Positions 24,611 to 37,600 of a stretch of 64,000 bases of DNA are shown here, piece after piece. The notes under the pieces are model-generated. The model searched no databases, was not told the DNA's origin, and saw nothing but the letters and a program-made list of their open reading frames with translations. Origin of the DNA: Rhabdornis inornatus (lineage: Eukaryota; Chordata; Aves; Passeriformes; Rhabdornithidae); the NCBI GenBank assembly GCA_013397075.1, contig VWZS01001987.1, positions 248,664-312,663 on the forward strand, in the 5' to 3' direction. A program made the translations under genes and the position numbers. Within the stretch, counting starts at the first letter, position 1. Every line of letters begins with the position of its first letter.

Positions 24611-27600
24611 CCCAAGAATCGAGAAGTTATTTAAGTAATTTAGGAATCCTCTCAAAAAATGCGTGTAGAACCAAAGCAGGACACTATGTGCTGGCATACA
24701 GAGATGAGTTATGGCAACAAAACAACTTACCACCCACCCCTTGACAAGCTGCCTGTGCACTGTGACTGGGATGAGGCTATCCTGAGGTTAGTTACACCAC
24801 ATGAGTAGGATGAGTTCTCAGCTCAAGCATTCCAAGGTGGTTATAGTGCCTTGGCTGAGGAATGGCAACTTCTTTATGGTGTTGCCATGGCATTGTGTTG
24901 AATCCGCAACAAGGAGTCACTTATAAAAATGAGGCACATGCTCATAAGTCCTTTTAGGTTCATTGAAATTGCATCCAGCACTTCATTCAGTGATCCAAAC
25001 TCACATACACACATGCAAATACTCTTTTTTCTTTGACTGACAGTCAGTCAGGCTGTGTAGCAGAAAGTCCTGGTAGCTCTGCTACTGGCAGGTATGTCCA
25101 TGAGCCAGCAGAGCACACCCTGCACTGGCTGTACAACCAGATGGTTTCCAGAGCTCTTCTGCATGTGCACCAAGTTTATCAGTACTGTGAAAATCACAGA
25201 GGTACTTCTTGTTATTCCTGTTTCCCTTCTTTTCTGACTATTTGTGCAAACAGCATTTTGAAAAACACACAGAAACTATTTTTCCTGGCAAAAGCGTTGG
25301 AGTTCTTTGTGTTTTTTATATTCTATTGGTTCAGGAATGCTTTTGCACTTAACACCTCCGCAAACTTTTTTTGGTGACACAGTATCTCATCTGGTAGGTC
25401 CATTCTGAGATGGCTGGCTGGCGTGCCAAATACAAGCTCCAAACCCTATCTTCCCAGGTGCTAAATTACCTTTCCTGATAGTCTGAGCAAAATCTGGGGA
25501 GGTGTTTGGCTTAGGCTCGAATGGTACACTCAGATCTCAGCCATTACCTCTTCCGGACACCCAATAGCCCTGTGAATATTCCAAACTGATAATGGCAGTC
25601 TTGAGCGAGAGGTGGTCTGAGAAAGCACTTTTCCCTGCATTCTTCTTGAGCAGAGAACACATGTGGGTGTTGTAGGGAAAAAATAAAGAGCAGAGGTGTG
25701 TGTGTAAAGTCAGGGTTGTGGATGTGCTCAGGCCACAGCTGCCCGCAGTGTGTCACCTGCTAGAATGGGATAACACATCTTTGAGCATTCACTTGAGCCC
25801 AGCCTGTGCTCTGGCACTTCATATACAACTTGTTGTGACTTCCAAAGGGCACCTCACAGCCTGAATTCCAGTCCAGAGGCCATCCAGAAATGCCAGCAGC
25901 AGAGCATAAATGTAGCCAGGGCAGCTTTAGCTGGCAGCCTCCTGGTGAGGGGGCCCAGCTTTCTGCCCTTGTACCACCCCTGGTCTCTGCACAGCCCATG
26001 CAAATCAGCAGTGCTCTCCTTCCTCTCCCTGGCACAAGAACCTCAGGCCAAATTTTGTGCCAGATACCCTGGGCAGCAAATCATCCAGACATTACCAGAA
26101 CCCAGCGCTGTGGGTCCATTCCCATCATCTTGGTGGGAAGAGATGAGATCCCTGCTCCTCCAACAACAGCTCATCACCAGCTACCTGGGCATCTGCCCTG
26201 ATTCTCCTTGCAAAAAGAGGATGCTGCTTTGCTTTTATTCTTGGTGTTTTGTGCTCTGTTTTTCTTTCACTGATGTTTCATGCTCTCATACAGACGTATT
26301 TCTCCGGAAAAGCTCCTGTGCATAAGGATTTCTGTTTTCATTTATGACCTTAAGGGAAAACATCTGTTGCTGTTGCTGTCTTGCCATTTGTCTTCAGCTT
26401 TCCTTGTAACTGTTGTTTTACTTGTGGTATCATCGTTCTTTCTCTATCCCTACTATCTTTCTGCACTGTATCTCCCTGTCTCTGTGATAGGTCATATGCT
26501 GGTGTCAGTGTTTTCCGGGACAAAGTCAAATTCTTTATTTTTAGGAGGTGTTTAAGTTAATCTCTTGTCTGTTACTGCTCTTTGAGGTTTTAATGTTCTA
26601 TTATCTTGTTCCAGACCAAATTTTCTCATCTGAAATAGTCCCAGAGAGATAATATGCCTCAAAATTTGAATTTTCTTGTTTTTCTCTGCAATGGAGAATT
26701 GCTGGACTTTCTCTGGCTTGTTTTTTAGCTTCTTTAGCTGTATTATTGGTGCCTTGGTGATGTTTGTTAACAGCTGTTGTAGGGAAATATTGTAAGCAAA
26801 AGAGAGGCCCAGATTTATCTGATTTATACTGTCTCTCTAAGTGCCTTGTCATGGTTTTATAAAGCCAGCGGGGAGAAAAAGAGGACAACTGAGATCTTAA
26901 GTGAGTGAATTTGTCCTCACTTCTCTTCTGAATAAACCACCACCAAATTACATAGTGAGACTGCAGTGCAACTGTTCTCCTCACTGAGGCAATTCAGGAA
27001 AGGGTTAGAACTCCTCCATGCTCCAGTCTCAGCGGCTCTTTTCTCGTGAAATCGAATGTGTTGCCAGGTTGGTCTTCATGTTATTTCCATCATTAGATGC
27101 TGCTTGTGCTCTGCAGGCTCCCTCTAGTTTTTAATTCCACCCAGAGTTCAAAAAAAGTATTAGATTCTAGTGGAAATCTAGAAATGCTCATGTCAATCCC
27201 TTTCTTCCTAGAGTTATGAGGAGAAAATGACAGATGCTATTGCTGAGACACAAGCCAGTCTCTGATCTTAGTATATGAAATGTTTTTCTAGGGATCTCCC
27301 ACAGCCTTGATACAAAGGGTTTTCAAATTTCAAGCCTAAGTTCTGAATAGAAACACTTTTCTAGATTTCCTAGATGGAAAGAAAACCTTACTGTAAATCT
27401 CTGATGGCCAATCCTTTTTTCTCCCATAGTTCAGCAAAATTCCACCTGAGTGGTGCAGCAGAAAAAAAACACCCCAATTTAATCAAAACAAAGCAATGAA
27501 AATCTTTTAAAGGTTTAAAAAATCTTTAAAGGGGAGAGACACCTGCACACACTCAAAGAGCCCCAGCTGAGTTAAAGACACAGATTGTGTATTGTGGAAG

Positions 27601-30600
27601 CTCAAGCCAAGCAGTGAATGATGAAAAAAACCCCTCATTTAATTTCTTGGCTTCTGCAGTCTTATCAGAGTGTTCTGCCCAGCAGAAATGAGCCCTGTGA
27701 AAAATGTATATCCCCAAGTTCAAATGTGCAGTGTAAAACAATATCTAAAAGAAGTTAATTCCATTGCTTGTTCCTTAAATAGTTTTCAGTGCGAGAGATG
27801 GTTTTATAATCATGTGTCTATGATCAGAGACTTTTGGATAGACACCAAATCAAAACATCAGCAAAGAGAATGGGGTGATGTGGAAAACTGATTTATTCAT
27901 TCAGAGTCAATAAAGTAAGCATGCAGTAGCTGCATTGTAAATAGCCCTGTGGAGAAGATTTATAAGTCTTAACATGGGGAGACAGGTTTATCCCAGTTAA
28001 AAGCCCATTTTGACTGGAAGAACCCGTCACCATGTTTATAAAATGGGGCCTTGCATGCAAGATGTAACCTTAGGCCTGTGTGAATTTGAAATGGGCAAAC
28101 AATGTCATCTGTAACCATGTTTTTCATCTCTAAAGTGGAAAGCTAAAATTGACCTGAAAATATAAAAAAGGAAGATAAAAATTCTAAGCAAAATAATTCT
28201 AGGCCTCAGCAGGAATATGTACAGTGCTTAAAACTTCCCTTTGCTCCAGATTGCTGTGTTTATAAATCAAAATTATATGTCCGGTGGGGAAAAGGGAAGT
28301 AAAACTGTTTCCAAACGAAAAAAGGACAAGTGATTCATTTCTGCTAAAATCATAATTGAAAATACAGAATGTACAAATGCTCTTGGTTTACTCTTGTTTT
28401 TATTTGTAACGTTTGCTTTGTTGCAGTTAATATGATCAAGAGTCTGAAAAAGAAACCATTTAAAGAAACCATTTACGACTATAAATCTTTCAACTATTTG
28501 AAAAATAATACACATTGCAGGCTTTCTGCACCCTATAAAATAGAGCTTCATCTTTACCAGGGATAAATGCACTTCCTTCGATTTCCTGATAAAACAGGCC
28601 TTTCCAGTATTTCATTTATTAAACAAAAAATATCTTTATTGGCTGTATTTATAAACAACTCTGAAGAAACCCTAGTGAAATCTAATGAGGTATTTCCCTT
28701 TGCAGCATGACAAGGTTCAAATATGTGCATGTGTGCAGTAAGGAAAACAAAATTGACTCTGACAATCAGATACCCCAGCGAGCTTCTATCTTTGCAACGA
28801 ATGTGCTCTAAATTCCAATGTGCTTTGACAATTACCATTTATTTCAATGCATCCTCCCCAGACACTCATTCTTGAGAGCCAAATTCCCGTCTCGTGGAAG
28901 GCAGAGGGAGGCTTGCCATAGGTATCAGTGTTGGAAAGATTTGATCCTTGCTATGTTTAAAAGCAATCAGATGGATGCAAAATGAGCGGAAATGAATGCA
29001 TTTACCCCTTGAAGTTCCGAGGACATTGAAAAAGCATATGTCTGGTATTTTTATTTTGGAGCTCTCACATGCTGACAGAATAGCAACTGCCCTTCATGAG
29101 TTAGCAGGATGCCTCTTCAAGGCCTTCACAGGCATTTAGGGGTGCAGACAATTATCTTCCAGTGCAATAAGTCAGATTCATCTCTCTAGGTATGACATGC
29201 CCTTCTGTCAGTAAAATATTGCTCTCAGGAGTTCATCTGTGCTAGAGACTCTCCTAGGGTTTTGGCTAGACATAGAATGGAGGTTCTCGGATTTAAAGAT
29301 GTGCTGCAAACATAGCCCATTGCACCAAGAGGTGGATAAGGCTCCCTTATGCATAGGGAAAACTTAAAGCAAAAGAAAAACAGAACCGTTGTAGGCATCT
29401 CTGGAAAAAGCGGGACAATACTAACAGAGGGGTTCTAGGGTACATGTGAAATGTATCCTTTTGAAATTCAGTCACTGATATGACTCTCATTATCAATAAC
29501 GAGAAGCTATTAATGATAGTAACAAAGAGATAAGGCAACAAAAAGAAAGATAAGGACAAATGTATTATCATAATTTTTTTTTTTTATTTCAATATATGTT
29601 GAAAATAAATATAGATTTAGATGTTAAATTAATGTAAACATTTAAGTAGATATCACTGGTCTTCTGAGATGGCTGTGTACATCAGCAGGCTTAGGTCATG
29701 GAGTGAAGATAAAGACTAAGCAACCAGGTTAATGCCACAGAACCAGTCATCCTATAACTCTGGGAAGTCATATCAGTGAAGGAAAAAAATCTCCAACATA
29801 CCCTCACATCCCAGTGACTTTGCCTTGCAGGATCATCTCCTCACTTCCTCCACGTGACATCCAGGACTTTTTTCAGCACTGAGGGAAAAATTGTGGACAT
29901 TTCCAGTCAATTCAGAGAACAAACAAAACACAAAAGAATTGTGATGGAACTGGGAACACCCTTCAGGTAATCCCACAAATTAGACAAAAACTAAAGAAAA
30001 AATGCTCACTGTACATGGATTACATAATCCTGGAGGAAAACCAGTTTCCAGCAAGAGAACTTGGATATCTGTGAAGAGGTGAAAATAGAGAAAAATCAGT
30101 TCTTGCCTTTTAATACAGCAAAAAGCTTTGAGCAGCCCTTGAAATGCAGTGGTGTGCTGTTGATTCCTATTTCATGGTTTTCATGAAGGGGTGGGCCATG
30201 TGTCTACTGCTGCTCTATTATTGCTGAGGTGTTGAGACAACATGTAAAAGTGTGACAACAAAGGAGAGTCTCGCTTTCTGAGATGTCATGTTAGTACCTC
30301 CAAGCAGCCTCTTCAGTTGAGGCTTGTATTCTTGTATTTTTATTTCTATTCCAGCTGCCCCTCAGGATGATTGGTAGAAAGGCATTACCCCAAGGAAGGC
30401 TAGAATTGCTCCTCCAGCTGCTGGGTTTATTATCTACATTTTAATATGGGCAAAGAGAAGACTTTTTGAAAGAGAAGACCTTTTGTGGCACAGCTCCAAC
30501 ACGTTGGTTCCATCTAGCAGAGTGCAGAGCACTGCACTGTTGGCCCCCTGCGCTTACCTCTGACAAGCAGCGCAATTACTACAGGCCTGACAACACTTCC

Positions 30601-30929
30601 CATTTCCTAGAACTGCTCCGGTTTAGAGTAAATCTCTTTTCACAAAACTAGGAATACACTTAGTAACACTTTCATCAAGTTGTTACCACCCACAAGGGGG
30701 GCCATGAGCTCAGAGAGTAGTAGCTCAGAACCACACCAGTTCCGTGTTGTACTTGGAAGTTGCTAAAAAACTTTGAGTGGGTGAGTTCTGGTTACTCAGA
30801 CTGACTTTTGCTGTCTCCCCTCACAAAAGGACATTAATAAGAGTGCTCTGGATTGGGACACACTTTGCAGGTGTGACAGTAGAGATGCTTTTTCAGAGTG
30901 ATGAACTGAAATTTTTTCACATAGTCAAA

Positions 30930-31045
30930 GCACAGATGAGGAACTGGGTGACACAAAGATTGCGTGACTTACCCAGGGTCATACAGGAAGATTGTGTCAG
31001 TGCTGGAAACTGAATGTGAAATTTCCAGCTCCCAGCTAGTTCATT
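30930..31045 (-). mobile_element. MIR-like SINE remnant (antisense)
   Basis: The plus strand reads as MIR in reverse. 'cacagatgaggaactgggtg' corresponds to 'acagatgaggaaactgaggc'. 'gcgtgacttacccagggtca' corresponds to 'agtgacttgcccaaggtcac'. The following 'gtcagtgctggaaactgaat' corresponds to the 'ggcagagctgggattcgaac' box. Three blocks in the right order and spacing make this a good match by eye. It is an old inactive copy with no visible tail. Confidence 0.72.
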
Positions 31046-32235
31046 AATTATTTTATCATCTTCTGCCACAATAGGAAGATTGCTGAGAGTGCAGTCATTC
31101 CTCACATAACTGCTGGGAATGCTGAATGATTCTAAGTGTACACAAATACGTAGGGAAACGGTAGATTTGAAAAAGATGTGATAAACATTGCACCCCAATC
31201 TGTGTTTCCTCATCTGTGTGTTCAAGTGGCCTAGTTGTAGTGGTACTAACATTGCATATCAAAACTCATGGGTAGGAATCCAAAAACTCTGGAACACTGC
31301 CTTCAATGTATTCATATTGTCCTCTGTAGATGGCAATTTCTGTTCTCATAAAACTGTGCCTTGTTTTTTATTCATGTGTAGCAACAGTACCTCCCTCTGA
31401 AAATATCCTCTTACTTCTCATCTTCTACTAAAAAAAAGTGAGAGCTTGTGGCACTCACCAGCTTTGAAGGTGAAGCAGTTAATGCAGACTCCTACCTTAG
31501 CCAGCCTTCATATTACTCCATACTTTGCCTTCCCTTCTTGGTGTTACCACCTTTATATTTGCTCTGCTTTAACATTGTTGCCTATGGTTTTTCAAAGGGG
31601 AGCACATTCCAAATGTACTTGGTAGGGTTGTGCTTAACATTTGCCGGTGGTCTCAATAGATTTGAAGCAGATTTGAAGTGTCATAAAAGCAGAAAGGAGG
31701 AGCATATTATCTAGTCTGATTTTTCTGTGCAGCCCATACTATAGAATTTCACTTACCAGTTAAATCTTTGGGATTTTTGGTAGACCAAACAAAGCCTCAC
31801 AGAGAGAGCCTTCTAGTCAACTCTCCTACCCAGCCATGTTGTCTCTTGCTTTACCTTTTGTAATTGTCTTTGCAGTGAAACAGTAATAAACAATGCACAA
31901 AGGCAGAAGAATATCAGCTGGAAAAGGGTCACTAAGTAGTTGGACTGTGATATATGATACTCCTGAAAAAAAGTCAAAGCAATTTGGGGAAAAAAATGGT
32001 ATGATGAATTACAGGAAATAGTAAATTACAGAAAAGTGTATTCTATGCTACTTTTTCATAAATCCCTTGAAAGTATTGTCATGAGATGATGATTAGAAAT
32101 TTCAGTAACACAGTGGTAGAAGCAGCCTGACTCAGAGACTGTATTTTTGGTTTTGTCTGCAAAACTTCAATTGTTGAATGTGTGAAAAGTGCAAGAAATT
32201 GTGTATATCTGAATGAACATTAATCCATGCAAACA

Positions 32236-32281
32236 ACAAATAATTTACACATTGTAATTTATCTTCAGATAAATTATTTGT
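32236..32281. repeat. AT-rich inverted repeat
   Basis: Perfect 12-base arms, ACAAATAATTTA at 32236-32247 and its reverse complement at 32270-32281, are separated by 22 bases. The arms could form a hairpin, but at this AT content short inverted repeats also arise by chance. Confidence 0.6.
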
Positions 32282-32379
32282 AACTTCTACGCCAGGTCCA
32301 TGGAGCTGTGCTCATATGGAGCTCAAATTTGGCCTCATATTTTCATTATGAACCACTATTACAGATAGCTGAATAAAAT

Positions 32380-32398
32380 AGTGTAAATAATTTACACT
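32380..32398. repeat. 19-base perfect palindrome
   Basis: The arms AGTGTAAAT (32380-32388) and ATTTACACT (32390-32398) surround one central A. Part of this word (AATAATTTACAC) also occurs about 145 bases upstream, at 32239-32250. It resembles a symmetric binding site, but no factor is assigned. Confidence 0.6.
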
Positions 32399-34594
32399 CT
32401 TATAATTTCCCTTCAATCTGCCAATGTTTCCTTGAGCACAGTTTTGTTATAGAAGCACCCTTAGCATCTTAGCCATCTAAGTACAGCTACCAACCAATCT
32501 CTCACAATTTGCTATGCTTTTATCTATTGTTATGTTCTTTTGTAAGTAGACAGAGGTTTACAGTTCAGTATTTACTTACTCAATCTCCCATGCAGCAATG
32601 AAATAAAGTAGACCGTCCTTAATGTGCATTTCTGCTTGGGTCTGAAGTGCAAGTCTGCAGTGCTTTATCTATTTACAGGGCACAGATCTCTGTCAGAGAG
32701 GTGCCTTCTGCATGAGAGTAGATTCCTCATTTTCCCTCTGTTTATTTTTGCCCATCGGGATCTTATACAGTGCTCCCTAAAATGGACAGAAAGACACCTG
32801 TTGATTAACTGGGTTTTCTGTCATGCTCCAGGAAAATTAGTAAGGCATATCGATCTTTTGGTTTGCTTTTAAGACACGTTTTGAAATTCTGTGGTTTTGG
32901 CTGGCACTGTAGCCTTGGCAGGGGCTTCAACCTGCAAAATTAGAATCTAAAATGTGCCACTTCCCCAACTCACTGGTGTTCATTGCTCATACCAGGAGTG
33001 CTGTGGTTCTCTGATGCAGCAGCTGTCAGGCAACCTCAGGCAGATTTTCAGCTGCTGTCCTCCAGACCCAGCCGGCTGCGTGTCTGCCTTACCCCTCCAA
33101 CACCAGTTACATGGCATCCAAGATGATGGCAACAAGTGTGTGCTCTGTCATAGACAAAGAATAATTTTAACACATCTCCTTTTCTAAGGGAAGAGATCTC
33201 TGGTGTTTCTCATGTCAAAATTCCAACTAGCTCCCAGCTTCTCCTGAAGCATTTCCCTTCACTAACTCTGGGATTAAATGACTGAGCACACAACAATGTC
33301 CACAATAACATTTCCAAATCTAAGTACCGGTGCTGGGATCCTGGGAGAGGTTGATGAGAATTATGCCCTTAACTTCCCCCTCCAGTGAGACATGACCACA
33401 TAATTTGCATTCCTACAGCAATCTCACCTCAATTCCATGTCAGTTGTAGGCAACAAAACCTCAAATCCAGCACTTCACTCAAGCTTATGCTGTATTTATA
33501 ATTGTATCAAAGTTCTGATTGCAGTCCCTGCCACAGCCTGAGAGTCTCATATCACCTGACATTTTAACTGTGTTCATGAGTTTGGTCCTGATTTCAAAGC
33601 CAGGCAACCAAAAAATCAAAAGTACGATTTTCACAAATGCTTCAGCTGGTTCCCTTTAAAAATGATGCATGTCTAATAAGGATTGTGGTGGGTTGCTACG
33701 GGCACCAAAATTTGGAGATGTTGGCCTAAATGACATGGATAAGGAGAAGTGTTTTTTACATGAGCTGTTAAATAAAACTCTTGAGTTTCAATAAATAAAC
33801 ACATCTATTTAGGAAGTGGTGACAATGTGCAATCTGCAAAAATGGGAAGCCTCAGAGGTGCTGTGGTAATAATGCAGTTACTTGAAGCACATTGAAGATA
33901 CAAATATCTCTGTGGTTTTTTATTTGCTTCCACTCTTTGAGTCATTCTGAGAAACCAAGTTGTGCACATTCCAGTTATGGCCAAAGCATGATGCACTCCT
34001 CACTGCATACAAAAAGCTTTACTCCAGAAGGCTACAGCGTGGGCTGAGAAGAAGTCTTTTCCAGGCACTGGAAAATGCAGATTCGAAGCACAATGTAATG
34101 GAGAACTTTGTTTCATGTGTATAAAAGAAGAAGAAAGGCAAACATTCTTGGCACAAAGAGACAATTAAAAAAATAGGGAAGTGGCTACTCTCAAGACTGA
34201 AGCATTTCTGTCATAACATGTGCTGCTGAAGTCACCAGAATGTGGTGGTGGTGATGGTGTGGCTTTGTCCTAGTTGGAGAGAGATTGTTTGAGAGTAGTA
34301 TTTTAAGTTTTTATTACAAAATCATGAGCACAGCCAAATCCCTCAGAGGATTAGAGAAATTAGTTAATGAAACAACAGTTCAAAATAATTTCACATCACC
34401 CAATTTTGAAAATTGAGGAATAGATCCAATTAAATTAATTTCCAGAAGACCTCAAGAGCAAGGTGGCATTGGAAAGGAGCTGATTCTGCCCTTGAAGATT
34501 CAAAGACAGGAGAAAAGTAGATACAAATAGCTTCAAATAAAGCAAACTACCAAAGCAATAAGCATGGTTTTGTTTATATTGCTTAAATGAAGAC

Positions 34595-34611
34595 TTTTTT
34601 TTTTTTTTTTT
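34595..34611. repeat. (T)17 tract
   Basis: The longest homopolymer in the window, 17 T on the plus strand. No recognisable retroposon is attached. Confidence 0.85.
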
Positions 34612-37600
34612 CCTCTGGATGCACTGTGAAGCAGCTGTCTAGTGATCAGGGTCGTTATAGATCCAGATTTGCACAAAATCAGCTGTCAAACGCTTCCTAA
34701 TGCCTCAGTTTACTCAAGGCCACAACCCCCCCCCAAACAACCCATGAATATATCCAAGAATCACGAATAAAATAATCAGCACAAGCAGAGATGCTCGTTA
34801 CTGAAAGACAGCATTTTTGTTATGATTTACTGAGGTCCACAGGACCCTTCAAGTTTAGTCAGAGTTTGCATTAGATGTCTGACCATGCCTGCTCCTGCTC
34901 CTGCCAGTTATTCAGGCTTTTTCTAGCTTTCCCAGGAGAAGCTGCTAAACACTTCCAACAAAGTCTGACTCTTCCCTCACTTTTCTCTGAGCCATCCATC
35001 TTCCAGCAAGCTCCACGCTGATGGATCCCTGAGGTGGTCCATAAGCCCAGAAAGAGCCCAGGGCTGCCATGCAGATACAGCAACGTGCCTGGGAAGGTGG
35101 GGTGGTGTTATCACAGCATCAGGGTCTCACAGGTCATTTCAAACACCAACTTGGGGGGGTGCCTTTGAGTCTAAAAGGAAATGCACTCTTGTGCAGGCAG
35201 TTTAATATCCAAATTTGCAGAGGAGCTCAGTTCCCCAAACCTTATTGGTAGCAGTGCTAAGTACCACACAGTGTTTCAGTGGAAAGCTGTGAAACCTGTT
35301 CAGATAACAAAGCCCAAGCCTAATTCTCAATGCTTGCTGGAGCAGGCTCAAAAGCTGAAATAAAGACCTGACCCCTGTGACACACACATGTGACCCATTC
35401 CTCTGACAGCCTGTGGAGGAAAAGGCTGGAGGTATCGAGCATGTCAACACTTACCTAGGTTTGGAGGGCAGGGTGCTTTCCCATAATCAGAGGGAAGTGT
35501 TGGAATGTGTTGTTGCTACGTTTTTTAAGTCCTTTTGAAACTGTGGCCCTAAGGAAATGAGGAAATACAGAGGATGAGGTTACATTGTTATTATTATTTC
35601 ACATTTTTTGAACATAGGCTTATATGGCTGGATTCATATTATATTAGCTTTCTAAATCTTTAAAAACACAGGGCTTACGGTGCACACTCAATGCTTTATT
35701 TGTTAAATTAATGTATTTCTATTTTCAAAAAAATCCTGTCTATCTAGTAAGCATTCCTTTTTTGCTCTCTCTTTCTCTCTCATATGCCTTGGAATATTCT
35801 TGTCTGAAAACACAAGCGTGTAAACTTTTATAAATATAAAATTTAACTTTTGAGTAATAAATCAGTTTTCTGTGCTTTCCTTAATTTTTGACTTGATGTT
35901 GACAGCCACTCTCTGACCAGGTTTCCCAACACCCTCACACAGTGAGCAGCCATTGCCTTAAAAACAAGTGGGATCAGTCCCTTCAGACATCCAAGTGGCT
36001 ATCCTGTTTTCCAGAGATGTATTTTCCACACATGAATGTGTTTCCAGGTGCTTCAAATAAAAGAGGCAAGAAAGGCAATCTCCATATTTCTCCTGAGGCT
36101 GTGAACCTGAGCCTACATCCACATACATCAACTTACATGATTATCAGGTTTGTTGACTACAGTGGAATTGTTCCTGAGTTATGCCACTCTCAGGACAATC
36201 AGAGAAAGGCTCATTAGGCTTGCTGTTCCCTAAATCCCAGCACAAGAAAGATTATGATATTGAAACCATAAGAAACTATCTGTTTGCCACAATGACACTG
36301 CACTGTCTCTTTCTTTCTGGTATTTCTTTTCATGCAGCTGTCAAACCTTTTTATACTGATTTCTATAACAATATCTTCATGCATGTGTTTATTTTTTTAA
36401 AAAAGTCTTGTATGTGTTTTGTAGTATATAGTACATAGCAGAAAAGAGTGGAAGAATCATCTTGCTACTGTTAATTAGCTAATCTGGCACTGTTCCTCTT
36501 CAATGGAAGACCAGAGTTGGTTGACTGACTTAAAACATTTCAATGCTGTTGCTGTGTCTTCAGGTAGCTGCAGAGATAAATGGAAATGACAAAATACATC
36601 AGATCTTTCTTCTGACAGATGGTCTAGGAGTTGTTAGAGATCGTCACTTGTCTGCCCTCTGATGTACAGACTTATATGGCAAGAAGCCCCGTCCCCTTGG
36701 ATATGCCCTTTTTTTCCTTTCTGACTGTTGTCTTATCCTCCTGACAGTTGTATTTGTCCTGATTTTACTCCTTTTCTCCCCTTCTCCAGTTGCCAGGATT
36801 CTCTTTGCATCACTAGCAAATTTAAATTTTCTGGCAGCTCACCATCCATCCCAGCAGAAACACATATCTTCAAAAAAATCACCTTTTTCTTCACCAGTTT
36901 TTACAGATGAGTTGGAGTGCAAACTAGTTGACTTCTAACTGCCATCACAGTATTTCCTTAACAATCCTGAGTGTTTTTCAAAAACACTGTAAATAAAAAA
37001 GAAATTGTCAGGAGCATTTCTAGATTTCAAACAACTGTCCAGTACTGCACATTGTGTCCAAAACGCCACAGTAAGATACACTCCATGCTGCTGGAGCATG
37101 AACTACATGCACATGTCAATGCTCCTGCTCAGCAGACTTTCCTCCCTAGTACATAGGAAATTTCCCAACATCCAGAGGAATCACTTCTCCCTCAGCTGCT
37201 CCTTGAGTAGCCACTAAATAAACTCCTGGAGTCATCACTGAGCTGAGCAAAGAGGACAGCCTGAGCAGCACCGGAGTGCAGTGCTCTGCCAAGCACCCTT
37301 TACTCTGTGTCACAATGGCCTCTAGTGGATTAGCAGCAATTGACAGACAGCTGTATCATCCACCTACATTTCCTTTATGGTTTCCTTCGGGGTAAAGGGA
37401 GGACACCACGCTGACACGTGCACCTGCTGCATTTAAAGTCAGAGCTGCAGCAGGGTAGCAACAGAAAGGAAACCACTGTATTCTCTCAGATGCTTTATCA
37501 ATATCCCCTCTTGCTTTATCAATAGAGGGTAGCTGACTTCTCAATGAAAAAGAAAAAAATTAATTTCTAACAGGCCTATTTGGCTTTGACCTCCTACTCT

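Larger units (their letters stand above)
18989..30929. other. Non-coding unique sequence with T/A-rich tracts
   Basis: No exon, RNA gene or recognisable transposon is seen. Open frames of up to about 150 codons at 20.8-21.5 kb on the minus strand have no recognisable domain and overlap one another in different frames. The stretch holds several T- or A-rich tracts, a short GC-rich hairpin at 19995-20032 and a GC-richer area at 25.88-26.2 kb. The stretch 28180-28860 has the texture of conserved non-coding sequence, but conservation cannot be seen from one genome. Confidence 0.6.
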
